From positions 5,681,598 to 5,745,597 of the forward strand of contig BCIA01000003.1 in the NCBI GenBank assembly GCA_001599815.1: a stretch of 64,000 bases of DNA, in the 5' to 3' direction. The stretch is from Furcasterigmium furcatum. Lineage: Eukaryota > Ascomycota > Sordariomycetes > Glomerellales > Plectosphaerellaceae. Position numbers and translations under genes: made by a program. Each line of letters begins with the position of its first letter. The first letter of the stretch is position 1. The notes below the pieces were generated by a model. That model saw only the letters and a list, made by a program, of their open reading frames with translations. It did no database searches and had not been told where the DNA came from. Positions 11,795 to 23,037 of the stretch are shown here, piece after piece.

Positions 11795-12305
11795 ATGATG
11801 AACTACCTCGTCCTCGCCCTCGCTGGCACCTCCACGGTTGCCGCGGCCCCCACCAACATGACCGAGCCGTATGCCATGAAGATGGGCGTCGTCCGCTCGA
11901 ACATGCAGGAAACGAATGCGAATGCGACGAAGAGAGATCTTGGCAACATGGGTGCCATGAACATGAACATGACGAACATCGCCAGCCGCCAGTTGACCGG
12001 CCTCAACACGACCGGCATCGCCGATGATGCGACTGACACCCTCGGTATGTCTTGAAGTTGTATTGGGCAGGCCTGGCCCAGTCATGCAGAGTGCTTACAC
12101 ACAAGCAGGTGGAGCAGATGGCGGTCTCACCGACGATCTCACCGACACGGTGGGACTCGGAGGCGGTGCCACTGGCGACCTTGCCGATGCCGATGGTGGC
12201 CTGGGTGACATCGGTGGTGGAATTACCGGCGACCTCACCGGCGGTGGCTTGACTGGTTTGGGCGGCGCCACTGGTGGCGAGGGCCTCACCGGCGGCTTTC
12301 CCTGA
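11795..12305 (+). CDS. Secreted Gly/Asp-rich repeat protein
   Basis: Exons 11795-12044 and 12109-12305 (intron 64 bp) give 148 residues. The signal peptide is MMNYLVLALAGTSTVAAA. The middle is rich in Met and Asn (GAMNMNMTN) with a KR site at residues 46-47. The second exon is low complexity, built from short units such as GGLTDDLTD, GATGDLAD, GGGITGDLTGG and GLTGLGGATGG. There are no cysteines. Such proteins are often wall-associated or intrinsically disordered. The family is not recognised. The reading frame after splicing stays open and in register with the repeat, which supports the intron. A chitin-binding or structural role would be a guess. Confidence 0.75.
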
Positions 12306-13031
12306 TTAGATCTCACAGAACGCTCTCGAGTCATGACCACCTTGAGTCTTGCTACGACATCCAATACATATCTACATCTAAAACAGCCACGAGATGAACC
12401 GGTGGTAGAACCTCGACCAACGCCTCGAATTAGCAGTACGTAGCTCATGCTCCGTCTCCTGTATGCTAGGAACTCATCCTCCTCGTGGTCGATAATATCC
12501 TTGCCCGTGAAGAAATCGGCCTCCTCCACTGTGACGCGCTTGCTATTCGTCACTAACATATGTCCGACCATCATCCTGAGAGAGATGGGGATAACGATAT
12601 ACCTGAAGACAAACGTCTTATACCTCCTTTTGCCGAAGGAGAGTTCTATCCCACAGGAAGCCTGTGATACCCCTTCACAACCTTTGAAAAGCTCCATACC
12701 TTGGTCTACGTATCTTCCAGTCATCCTTGATGTACGATAACCACGGGCGAGTGTGAAGATAGGACCCGGAGGCACCCGGGGAGCGGACCGGAACCGGATC
12801 CGATTCCAAATGGAGGCGGGCGGGGGTCGGAGACGGGTCGGGAGTGGGCCCACCAGCCGACGAGTTCCGTTGGTCATTAAAAATTTGGGATGGCGTGCTC
12901 TGACTGCCTCCGTGGATGGCGGGGGCCATGTCGGGGAACCAACCTGATTGTCTGGGTAATTATTCTTGACCTGCTTCCCGAAGCCATCCGCTGAGGCCCC
13001 AGCCCAACCAAGTCTTGAGCTTCTCCTGACC
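12306..13031. other. Intergenic, 0.7 kb, sulfatase promoter
   Basis: Contains direct and inverted GGATCC/CCGGA-like patches near 12760-12800 but no gene. The long minus-strand frame here is not judged coding. Confidence 0.55.
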
Positions 13032-14934
13032 ATGCTGACCTCCGAAAAGAGTCGGACACTCACCCTGCTGCTTGTCGCGGCTCAAATCCTAGCGCCCGTT
13101 GGGGCTCAGGTGGCAGCGTTGGGTGACCAGAAGCCGCTCCTCGAAGCGGCGGTGCAGGGCAGGAAGAATATCGTCGTGATTCTTTCCGACGACCAGGATG
13201 CCGCCATGGACAGCGTATCATACATGCCGCGGCTGAAAGAGCATATCATTGACCAGGGAGTCTCATTCGCGAACCATTTCACCACGACAGCCATCTGCTG
13301 TCCGTCGCGGGTGTCTCTCTGGACCGGCAGACAGCCTCACAACACCAACGTGACGGACGTCGACCCTCCCTACGGCGGGTTCCCCAAGTTCATCTCGCAA
13401 GGCCTCAACGATGCCTATCTGCCTGTGTGGCTCCAAGGCGCCGGCTACGCCACCTACTACACCGGGAAGATGTTCAACTCGCACACCATCCACAACTACG
13501 ACTCCCCATTTCTGGCTGGTTGGACAGAAAACAACTTCCTCCTCGACCCTGGCACTTACTCCTACCTCAACCCGATCTTCCAGAAAGGCCGAGACAAGCC
13601 CATCCATCACAGGAACCGGCATACGTCGGAAATCATACAGGACCATGCAGCCCAGCTGCTGGACGACGCGATGGGTTCCGGCAAGCCCTTCTTCGTAGCC
13701 GTGGCCCCAATCGCTCCGCACTCCAACATCGACGCCAACGACGGCGGCCCGCCCATGATGACCGAGCCCGTGCCCCTGCCCCGGCACGCCCACCTCTTCC
13801 CGGACACGGCAGTCCCGCGCACGCCGAGCTTCAACCCCTCCCGCCCCAGCGGCGCGAGCTGGGTCGCCGGTCTCCCGCGCCTCAACGCCACGGCCGTCGA
13901 AGCCCTCGACGCGTTCTACCGCCAGCGCCTCCGCGCGCTGCAGGGCGTCGACGAGCTCGTGGACCAAGTCATCAGCCGTCTCGCTGCCGCCGGCCGCCTC
14001 GAAGACACCTATGTCGTCTTCACCTCGGACAACGGCTACCACCTCGGCCAGCACCGCCTGCCGCCGGGAAAGGAGTGCGGATACGACGAGGACATCCGCG
14101 TGCCGTTCTTCGTTCGCGGGCCGGGCGTCGCAAGGGGTGCCAGCGTCGACGCCGTCACGGCACACATCGACGTCGCGCCCACGCTGTTCCGCATGGCCGG
14201 CATCGAGCTGCGGGAGGATTTTGACGGCGCGCCCATGCCGATTCCGCGTGCCGACGACGGCCGGGGTGAGGACGATGGAGATGAGGACAAGGGCGGCGCG
14301 AGCCGTGAGCTCGTTGCCGTCGAGTACTGGGGCAAGGCCATCGCCGAGGGCCTGGTCGGCGGGTTCGGTCGGTTTACTCTCTCCCTGTCCCTGCCCGCAA
14401 AAGTACCTGATTCACTGACCGGTCCCCAGATGGCCACGGCCAGATCGTCATGACGAATAACACATACAAAGCCATACGCGTCAGGAGCGCAAGCCGTAAC
14501 TTGTACTACGCCGTGTGGTGCAACAACGAGCACGAGCTATATGATCTCGAGGTGCGTAGTACGTCTTCTCCCCAGCGCGCAGCGCCCTGACACAATTTTC
14601 TGCGTAGACCGATCCGCATCAGATGGACAACCTCTACCCCTCCGGTGGGCCGGTCGCCGCCCAGCTGGACCGGTTGGTCGCGCGTCTCGACGGCCTCATG
14701 ATGGTCATGAAGTCGTGCAAGGGTTCGACGTGCCGCCGCCCATGGGAGGTCCTCCATCCTCAGGGCGACGTGCGCACGCTCGACGAGGCTCTGGACGCGC
14801 GCTTTAACGCCTTCTACATGGCGCAGCCCCGGGTTTCCTTCTCCCAATGTGAGCCGGGATACATCCCCGCCTCAGAGGGGCCGCAAGTCGGATATCAGTA
14901 CAAGGGTAGTCTGGGATGGTCACACTGGACGTGA
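13032..14934 (+). CDS. Secreted sulfatase (arylsulfatase / GlcNAc-6-sulfatase-like)
   Basis: It hydrolyses sulfate esters. Exons 13032-14367, 14430-14551 and 14608-14934 give 594 residues. A signal peptide (LTLLLVAAQILAPVGAQ) leads to the metal-binding motif VVILSDDQDA. CCPSRVSLWTG follows, in which C89 is the cysteine converted to formylglycine (C-x-P-S-R). Later comes SDNGYHLGQHRLPPGKECGYDEDIRVP, the second conserved sulfatase block, here shown as two halves: SDNGYHLGQHRLPPGK and YDEDIRVPFFVRGPG. Introns 1 (62 bp, unusual GTCGGT donor) and 2 (56 bp) restore FDGHGQIVMTNNTYKA and YDLETDPHQMDNL, as in fungal homologues. An earlier in-frame ATG at 12966 would bury the signal peptide and was not chosen. 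Likely roles are sulfur scavenging or attack on sulfated polymers. Confidence 0.92.
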
Positions 14935-16150
14935 TCTGACCTAGCAAATCAGAAGATTCCAAAAGCCGACTTCATCAAGTGATAGAGCGGAAAAGGTACC
15001 TCCGCAAAAGCAATGATAGTAGGGCGACGCTCAGATGTCAAGTGCACAAAGAAACAGGTAGTAGACCGTACGAGACTGAGAAAGTCTTGAGTGCGGAGAA
15101 ACCGAGATCATGGAGATCGAGCGGACTTTGACTGTCCTCCGTGACGAGCTCTGGCCTTGGGCATGTGAAGATTGGGGGCGGACGGCTGCACTTATGTACA
15201 AGGCCGTCGGCACTCGTCGTATAGCGGACCAATAACCGCTTCTCTTCTCCTTCGTCTGGCCAGGGTCCTCCTGACAAATGCAGGGACTTGCCGTTGAATA
15301 ACACGGAGTTTTATCATCTGCCGGTTGCTGATGCCTACCACCTTGCCACCCTCGATGTTCACTTGTTCAGTTCCCGGACCGTGACCCGAGGCCTCGTTCA
15401 CAGAGGGCCTTAGTAAGTCGTGGTGTTTTGACACTGTACTGCGCTGGCAATGAGCCGAGCAAGCGCCCCGATCTCCAATCAGGCGCAGCCATAGCCGAGC
15501 TTGCGGCCGGGTGGCAGTGCTCCTTCGACACCCGACTCTGGAGCCTCATTGGACGAGAGTCGGCGATCCTGAGGCAGTGGATAGGCCTTAAACGAGCCGG
15601 CCACTGGGGATTCGCGGCCTGGGCAGCTTAACTGAATCCGACGTGCGCTAGGGCCTCGCTATCCTCCCGAAGACTCCGCCGTCTCGGGCGCCAGTTGGAG
15701 GCGAACAGGGGGCAGAGTTGCGGAGCAGGGCCCATATCCAAGCCTTCGACGGCTTCTAGCTGCCCACCCCCCCAGCCCTATCGCCGCGCTAAAGTGTCCC
15801 GACAGGTGATGATGAATGCCCCTGGCCAAAGCTTCCAGGTTGTTCTGAGGTGGCTCTGCCTCCAGATGACGTCTCCAGTCTGCCGTCTCCTTCGATGCAC
15901 TACCACCACCTAGGCTCCAATATGTACCTCCTTTACTCAGCGCTGGGGGCCGGTTCCTCGCACCGGGCTCGGAGAATCTTATTAGGAAGCGGATACTTTT
16001 ATCTTCCCGGCCTCTCGATCTGAACCGGGGCCCCTCCAGCCAGACCCAGAGCATATCCAGATCCAGAAACAGCTCACGGAGCAGACCAGAGCAGACACCA
16101 TCCCCATCGTGAGCTGACACTCACCTCATACCGCAAGCAGCCCCGAATCA
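14935..16150. other. Intergenic, 1.2 kb
   Basis: 3' flank of the sulfatase gene and promoter of the regulator gene; no supported gene. Confidence 0.6.
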
Positions 16151-17880
16151 ATGCAGCAGAGGAAGTCGCATACCAAGTCGCGCCAGGGCTGCCAGGCCTG
16201 CAAGGCGAGGCACATCAAGGTGAGAGAATCCGCGCGTCCGCGCTCGTCTGGCCGAATGAAGATCGCGCCCCAATCCGTACCTCGGTCGGTGCCCAGCACA
16301 GACAGACGGACAGACAGACCCGAGGAGACGGTGCGATCGCTGCACGCCAACCCATCCCTACATACCTCTATCCTCCTCGTCCTCACCACGTCCCGCGGTT
16401 CTAATCAGTGCATATCAAATAGTGCGACGAGCAAGGCCCTCCGTGTGCCAACTGCTTGGCTCGCGACACGCCCTGCATCTACCCGCCAAAGCCCAAGACC
16501 GCGGGGAAGAAGAAGTCTCCCGGGTCGACAGCGCCCAAGTCAAAACCCGCGCAGAGGGCGTACGGCGAGATCGTGTGGGCTCTCAACCCGCCCGCGAAGT
16601 CATCACCAGCTCCCGAGAAGTCACCATCCCCTGAGGCGACACACTCTGCTCAGACACGGAGTAATACTCCTTTCCATACACCGAGCAATGCCTTGACACA
16701 CCTCACCTTATCGCCCCTCGCCTTCTCCAGCACGCCATGCCGGAACAAGGCGCTGGAGCTGGAGCTGATGCATCGCTGGAGTACGCGATCATGGAAGATG
16801 CTCTACGCCATACCGGAATGCGTGCTGAACATCCAGACTCACCTCACCCGCGCCTCGCTGAAATACCCCTTCATGACGAAAGCAATCCTCGCCGCCGCGG
16901 CCCTGGAGACGTACATGTACGGCGGCGGCGCGGACCATAACCCGCAAGCTTACCTCCATGCCTCGCTGCAGTACATGACCGAGGCCAGCGCGGACCACCG
17001 CAAGCAGCTCACGAACATCACAAAAGACAACCTCTGGCTGCTCTCCGACTTCAGCGGCATGCTGGGCATGTTCCACTTCGCGCTCCCGTCGTCCTACGGC
17101 GGCAAGCCCGACGAGGCCCAGACCGCGCTCGGCCGCACGACGACCTTCTTCGAGCTCATCATCGCCGCCTTCAAGCTCAATGCCATCAACTGGACCTGGT
17201 CGCTCGAGGCCCCGACGTCGGCCCCCGCCATCCTCACCCACTATCCGACCGACTTCACTCTCATGGACGCCATTCCGGCCGAGGTCAACGCCGCCACAAA
17301 GCACATGTCGCACCTCTCGCGCCTCGTGCGCCTGCCCCCGACGGGTAACCCCGAGTTCGACGAGGGCGGCCTGGGCCCCTACGCCGCGGCCATGTTCTCC
17401 TACCGCACGGCCATCGGGCAGACGCGGTACTCCTTCGCCGAGCACCGCATCAGGGGGTACTGCGTGTCCGTTGCCTCGGCGGCGCACGCCGCCGGCCCCG
17501 AGTTCTTCCAGGGCCTGCAGCAGCGCGAGCCCGTCGCGCTCTTTGTCGTCATGTACTGGGGCGTGCTGATGCACGCACAGGCGTACGACGACACCATCTG
17601 GTGGATCGCAGGCTCCGGGAAGGAGCTGGTCAAGGAGGTGTCCGAGATGCTCGCCGCTTCGCCGCTGATGGAGTTCCAGGACGCAAGGGACGGCATCGCG
17701 TGGACGCGGGCCCAGGTCGGCCTTGAGCCGCTCCCGATGGGGAGTCCGCCGGGGTTTATTGGCTCCGGGGTGGTGGGCGTGGACGACGCGCTGTTGGGCA
17801 CGCCGGGGAGCCAGATGGTGACGGAGAAGTCGCTGCTCGATCAATGGGACATGGCTATAGACGGGGCGGGTGGTGAATGA
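16151..17880 (+). CDS. Zn2Cys6 transcription factor, sterol-uptake-regulator-like
   Basis: Exons 16151-16219 and 16423-17880, separated by a 203-bp intron, give 508 residues. The binuclear zinc cluster is assembled across the intron: C14, C17, C24, C31, C34 and C41 (x2, x6, x6, x2, x6). A basic, Pro/Ser-rich linker follows. The regulatory domain starts near residue 120 with the pattern HRWSTRSWKML and PFMTKAILAAAALE. That pattern resembles the Upc2/sterol-uptake group of fungal C6 regulators, but the assignment is by pattern only. It is a nuclear DNA-binding protein expected to recognise CGG triplets. It sits beside the sulfatase gene and could regulate local genes, which is not shown by the sequence. 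Confidence 0.9.
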
Positions 17881-19532
17881 CATACATGTAGACGGGCTTG
17901 GGTAGATAGATTTTTCCTGCGGAGCAATGCCACGACCTGATGAGAATATGCCAAGTGCGTCCGGCGCCCAATACGAGATTCTCAGGGCGAAGAAATGTTT
18001 TCAGTTCCTTGTTTTGCCTGTTTCAGTGGTGGCGGTGAGCTGTCCTAGGTGCCAAGCATCACAGCCTCGAGCGGGCGCCTTGGTGGTGAAGACACAGCCA
18101 CCACCCCCTCATGACATCAATGTGACTGGCTGGAAATGGCTCTAGGAGCTCGCATCTTCGAAAAATGTCGTCTGGTTCTGGAATGTAAATGACCTTTCGT
18201 GTTGAGGAGGCTGGTAGATAGATATGCGTTGTCCTGCCGCCTGCCATCGCCGTTGAAGTCGAAGGAGTGACCATCGCCATATCGACACACATGAGTACTT
18301 CAAGAAGGCCATAGAAGAGGGATTGACGTATTGGAAGACTTTAACAATGTTGACCTGTTATAGCTGAGTGATTTATGATCGCTGGACCCTCGCGTGCTCA
18401 CCTGCTGGAAGGGTGGCTTCATCGCGCATGCATCCCATGATCTCGGCTCGCCTGGGAGCGGGCGATGAGCTTGGCAAGGGCTTAGTTCCTGTGGCCCTTT
18501 AAGCTTAATGTTTATTGTTTCTATTCATAGACGTGCAGCGTGACGGCTGTCTTGTTCCAGGGGCAACATATCAGACTCGAATATTTGCCCACGTGGGAGT
18601 ATCTCAGCACCTCGGCTTCATCAGATGACGGCTTCATAGCCACAAAAGCGTCTCCAGAACCGGCATGGTGTCTTGCGGCCGGTGGACTACCAGCCGTGAC
18701 CTATTGCCTGATCTAGACCCGGGGCATTGCTTTTTTGTGGTGATCACGGCCCGCGGTTGCTCGATGCGGTGGCTCGAGATGAGCCCGCACCCAACCAGCA
18801 GGTCTCGTCACACGTAGATGGCTTCATCAAGAGTCGCCTCTAGTGGTTCCTGGGCACACCAGGGGAGGGCTTGCAGATTCTGAAACCGGTCTCCTGGTGG
18901 CTCAGCCCGGCTCCAAGGCGAGAACAAACCGTGACCACCAGCAGAGCCTTTGTGGCTCCTCCCCCTGCCGCCGGATGTAGGACTTCGCTGTAGTTCCTCC
19001 GGGGTCCGGAGATCCAATGAGCTGCCGAGGCGGCCTAGACATGTAGGTCTTGTCATGACGCCGGTGGAGTGACGATGCGTTTTCTCCCGCAAGCAAAAAG
19101 CCAGCGGCCGTAGCCAAGATCCATGAGTTGGCACTGCTGGAGGTGCTCTCCCCCGCCACATCCCATATCTCCTGACGTTGAATGTTCTGGCACACAAAGC
19201 CAGAGGCTGGACATATCTCGTATTCAAGAAGTGTTCTCTTGGCCACAGCCCAACTCAAGGGCGCTTGTCACATTGGGATATTTGTGATGAGAGTCCGTGG
19301 AGTTCTGCCACCGAGGGACATCTGGTGATGCTGGGAGGCGGGAAACACTGCCGCCAATGTCTGTATCTTTCCGTGTTAAAGATTTTCTATAAAGACCCGT
19401 GGAGTTTCTCGCCTCTTCGAATTGGAAAGTATGAGTCTCCATCTCATTCTATCAACGCACTCTTGAACTGTCTATTCTCTTACACCTCCTACACTCGCTT
19501 CTCCCTCTCCATCACAAGCTTCAACCTCCACC
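17881..19532. other. Intergenic, 1.65 kb
   Basis: No supported gene. The last 150 bp form the pyrimidine-rich leader of the repeat-protein gene. Confidence 0.6.
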
Positions 19533-20789
19533 ATGAAGGCCTCACCCGTTCTCCTCCTGTCCTTGGGCATGCTGGCTTCAGCTGCTCCGTCCCCCTCCAA
19601 GCAACCCGACACCAGGGATGTGTCCTCAAGCCACCATGGGCTGGCATCCAGGGCCACCAAGGCCGGTCCTCTTTCGGCTCGGGACGCAAAGGCACTCAGC
19701 TTTCGCCGCCACAAGCAAGCCATGAAGCGGCTTCAGCGACGCCGTGCTTCTCCCGATGATGACACGACTGATGACGATGACCACACCGACACTGACAATG
19801 ACGGCATCGACACCGACAATGATGATCACACCGACACTGACAATGATGGCATCGACACCACCGACGACGAACTGGCTCCTCCCCCTCCTCCTCCCCCTCC
19901 TCCTCCCCCAGCACCAGTCCAGCCTTCCGATGTGGCTCCAACCCACACTCATACACCCAAGCCCACGGTGTGGGACAATGACTGCGATACAACCGACACC
20001 GAGTGGGAAGGGGAACGCCAGGTCAACTGCCCTCCTCGACAGTCTGGCAGCCCCAAGCCCACCACCAAGGTCTGGGACAACGACTGTGACACCACCGATT
20101 CCGAGTGGGAGGAACAGCGTCGCGTCAACTGCCAGCCTCAGACACCGGTGACTCTGGCTCCCACCGAAACCCCCAAGCCCTCGCCGAAGCCCTGGGACAA
20201 CGACTGCGATACGACCGACGATGAGTGGAACGAAGAGCGCCGTCTGCACTGCACGAAGACGACGACGACGACCACCACCACCACCACACCTGCTCCGGTC
20301 CCGCCGCCTCCCGCCCTGACCCCGTCCTCGGAGCGCCCTGAAGGTCATCACACGGACACGACCGATGACGACTCGAACGCCAAAAACACCGCGGTCCAGT
20401 GCCCGGTCAGGTGCAGGAGAAGGAACGCTCGAGGCCTCTCCAAGTCCAGGAAGATGAAGCGCGGGACCAGGAAGGCCCGCGTGGCCCGCGATGACGGACA
20501 TGTGACGACTGATACCGAGAACGACCACATCACGGACGACCATCTCACGGATGATCATCTCACGGACTGCAACACCTCCGACGAGGAGTTCATCCGCAAC
20601 TGCGAGACCGCCGCCCGCACGACGACGACCCTTGCCAGCCCCACGCAGCGCCCGAGCCCGTCCGTCACGGTCTCTCCCAGCGGCGACGACAACCTGCCCG
20701 AGTTCGCGGAGTCGGGCGCCACCAGACACCATGCCGTCGGCGGGGCTTTTGCCTTTGCGGGCTTGGTTGCGGCGGTGATGGCATTCTAA
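19533..20789 (+). CDS. Secreted Asp/Thr-rich repeat protein, GPI-like tail
   Basis: A single exon encodes 418 residues. After the signal peptide (MKASPVLLLSLGMLASAAP) and a basic region with a RRR site comes an acidic block. It contains two 15-residue tandem copies with the sequence HTDTDNDGIDT; the pattern D-x-D-x-D-G-x-D is that of calcium loops in thrombospondin type 3 or dockerin repeats. A polyproline run follows. Three copies of WDNDCDTTDxEWxxxR with a closing cysteine begin at residues 147, 181 and 221, and degenerate copies (TDTTDDD, TDCNTSDEEF) come later. A second basic patch (CRRRNARGLSKSRKMKRG) separates them. The hydrophobic C-terminus (AVGGAFAFAGLVAAVMAF) suggests a GPI anchor. 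No family is recognised; a surface calcium-binding or adhesive role is inference. Confidence 0.85.
   Translation: MKASPVLLLSLGMLASAAPSPSKQPDTRDVSSSHHGLASRATKAGPLSARDAKALSFRRHKQAMKRLQRRRASPDDDTTDDDDHTDTDNDGIDTDNDDHTDTDNDGIDTTDDELAPPPPPPPPPPPAPVQPSDVAPTHTHTPKPTVWDNDCDTTDTEWEGERQVNCPPRQSGSPKPTTKVWDNDCDTTDSEWEEQRRVNCQPQTPVTLAPTETPKPSPKPWDNDCDTTDDEWNEERRLHCTKTTTTTTTTTTPAPVPPPPALTPSSERPEGHHTDTTDDDSNAKNTAVQCPVRCRRRNARGLSKSRKMKRGTRKARVARDDGHVTTDTENDHITDDHLTDDHLTDCNTSDEEFIRNCETAARTTTTLASPTQRPSPSVTVSPSGDDNLPEFAESGATRHHAVGGAFAFAGLVAAVMAF
19782..19871 (+). repeat. 45-bp tandem repeat encoding Asp-rich Ca-loop-like units
   Basis: Two nearly identical 45-bp copies start at 19782 and 19827 and encode HTDTDNDGIDT plus four residues each. 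Differences are mostly at third positions. Confidence 0.8.
19971..20252 (+). repeat. Three copies of a WDNDCDTTD-encoding module
   Basis: Copies begin at 19971, 20073 and 20193 (spacing 102 and 120 bp). Each encodes W-D-N-D-C-D-T-T-D-x-E-W followed by charged residues and a second cysteine about 15 residues after the first. Linkers are Pro/Thr/Lys-rich and vary in length. Confidence 0.85.
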
Positions 20790-21399
20790 GGGGCTGATGC
20801 AGAGGACATTTCTTTTGTAATGTGGTTTCGATATCTCAGATTGATACCGTTTGTTTCCTTCTACCGACGCTCCCTGGTGCGGCTCGATTTCCTTGACTTT
20901 CGGATGATTCTTCAGACACGCTCCTTGGGGCAATAACCGGTTGTTGCTCCTTGTTATAAAAAAAGCCAAAATACAAGACTGTCATTACCGTAAGTTGGCG
21001 CAGATGAATGGGAGTTGTGCAGTCCAGGTACCTAATCGAGTGCTTGCAAGACATTCCTCGCGAGTCACGACGACTTAATAACTCGGGGTTAATTTCTCGG
21101 GGTTAAATCTCTGTATGTCCGATTTCTGTGATAGGGGCTTTGCTTTGGACTGGAGGGAGATGTTTTTTGCGGCGCTATTGTGCACCGCATCCCCGCCGCG
21201 AATGGCGTGATCGGATTCGTAGTAATCGTTGGAGGGATGGCCTCGATGACGTTTGATTTCAGGGGTCAGGGGGTGCGGGGTTGGAGCTCTGGAATATTTA
21301 TTGAGTGTCAACAGAACTCACCCCAACTGAAGTCTGTGAGATACATATCTTTCTATTACTTCCAGACAAGCTGTTTGACCCGTTGACTCAACTCTCACC
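20790..21399. other. Intergenic, 0.6 kb
   Basis: 3' flank of the repeat-protein gene and promoter of the reductase gene; nothing else seen. Confidence 0.6.
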
Positions 21400-22597
21400 A
21401 TGGCTACGCAGGATCTTTCCCCAGGGCTCAAGAAGTCCGTGGAAAACTCCAAGGTCGAGTACCGCCGCCTGGGCAACTCGGGCCTCAAGGTGTCTGTTCC
21501 CATCTTTGGATGCATGAGCTTCGGCGACAAGAGAACTCTGCCATGGGTCATCGAGGAAGATGAGGCGTGTAGCTCCCCATAGCCCGTCCCAATTCGTGTG
21601 CTGATCCGTTAAGCAGGCACTTCCCCTTCTCAAAGCGGCCTATGATCGCGGTCTCAACACCTGGGACACGGCCAACACCTACAGCAACGGCGAATCGGAG
21701 ATCATCATCGGCAAGGCCCTGAAGAAGTACAACATTCCGCGCCACAAGGTCGTCATCCTGAGCAAGTGTCGCTGGGCAGTCGGCGAGGATATAGGTAAAG
21801 GCGATCCCTGTCCCCTGCGACTTGACCGAATTCAGTGTCGATTAATACCTTCATTAGAGACCCGCCATTTGTCGCGCAGAGAAGCCTTCGAAGTATCCAA
21901 GGACTACGTCAACCAATACGGCCTGTCAAGGGCCGCCATCTTCAACCAGGTGGAAGCCTCCCTGAAGCGCCTCGACACGCCGTACCTGGACCTCCTCCAG
22001 ATCCACCGCTTCGACCCCGAGACGCCACTCGAGGAGACGATGAAGGCCCTCCATGACCTGGTGCAGTCCGGCAAGGTCCGCTACATCGGCGCCAGCAGCA
22101 TGTGGGCGACGCAGTTCGCCCGCCTGCAGTTCGTCGCCGAGAAGAACGGCTGGACCAAGTTCATCAGCATGCAGAACCAATACAACCTGCTCTACCGCGA
22201 GGAGGAACGCGAGATGAACCGTTTCTGCAACGACACGGGCGTCGGCATCATCCCCTGGGCGCCGCTCTCCCGCGGTCACCTGGCCCGCCGGCCCGTGGAA
22301 TACGGCAGCACCCAGCGCAGCAAGGGCGAGAAGGAGTCGCAGCCCGGAGACGGGATCTCGGAGCTGGACCAGAAGATCATCGGGAGGGTGGTCGAGCTGG
22401 CCGAGAAGCACGACTGGCCCATCGCCCATGTTTCGCTGGCCTGGATCAACAAGCGCGTCACGAGTCCGATTATCGGCTTCAGCAGCGTCGAGAGGATCGA
22501 CCAAGCGGTCACTGCGAGGGGTAAGGTGCTCACGGATGCAGAGGACGCATACCTTGAAGAGCTGTACGAGCCCAAGAAGATCAATGGGCATGCCTGA
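21400..22597 (+). CDS. Aldo-keto reductase
   Basis: A cytosolic NAD(P)H-dependent reductase of aldehydes or ketones with a TIM barrel. Exons 21400-21564, 21617-21794 and 21858-22597 give 360 residues. The catalytic tetrad is visible: Asp in NTWDTANTY, Tyr in TYSNGESE, Lys in VVILSKC and His in LLQIHRFD. The strand-end motif VRYIGASSM and the cofactor region SPIIGFSSVERI are also present. The second intron (63 bp) is standard. For the first, the only junction that keeps the conserved run EEDEALPLLKAAYDRG uses a GC donor (GAG then GCGTGT) with a CAG acceptor, i.e. a GC-AG intron. The substrate is unknown. It sits upstream of the M20/ABCC group and shares strand with the ABC transporter but is not tightly linked. 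Confidence 0.92.
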
Positions 22598-23037
22598 TCA
22601 GAAGTGCCAGCGGTGTTTCCCGAGTGGCTTCCCATAAACAGACGTGGCATTAGTTACATTAGACAAGGCGACAAGGCCTGGGCCTTTTGCTACTATACAA
22701 GCCATCTACTAGTGCAAAAAGCATAATATGTCGCCGTAAGAATTGATGCAGTCTGATCTCTATCGCCCGGAGTTTATCATACATATCAAGAGAGAGATGG
22801 TGCACATACTATGGCAGATATGTGTGGCACCAGCCCATGCTTGTGCAAGACTTCAAACAAGGAAGGCAGGGAATGCAGTAGTGAAACCACCGGGGAAGAT
22901 TTCATTCCTCGCCCTATCTTCGAGACTGATATGATAGAAAGGCCGATCTATCTCATGCATGGGCGGTGCTTATTAGGCGTGGCCCTCCTTGCACCCCTCG
23001 CAGCACAAGTCTCATGATATGATACTACCTTCACGAC
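22598..23037. other. Intergenic between convergent genes
   Basis: 3' flanks only. Confidence 0.6.

Noticed and set aside
12095..13063. 322-residue minus-strand open frame over the Gly-rich gene and the sulfatase start
   Set aside because: It is antisense to a spliced secreted-protein gene; its Pro/Arg-rich end mirrors the Gly repeat and no domain is visible.
13263..14165. 300-residue minus-strand frame opposite the sulfatase
   Set aside because: Antisense shadow of the conserved sulfatase exon.
16789..17883. 364-residue minus-strand frame opposite the regulator gene
   Set aside because: Arg/His/Gly/Val-biased shadow of GC-rich coding sequence; the plus strand has the zinc cluster and family motifs.
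19626..20969. 447-residue minus-strand frame opposite the Asp/Thr-rich gene
   Set aside because: It is antisense to the repeat; the Val/Ile/Arg runs are complements of Asp/Thr codons and there is no promoter or signal.
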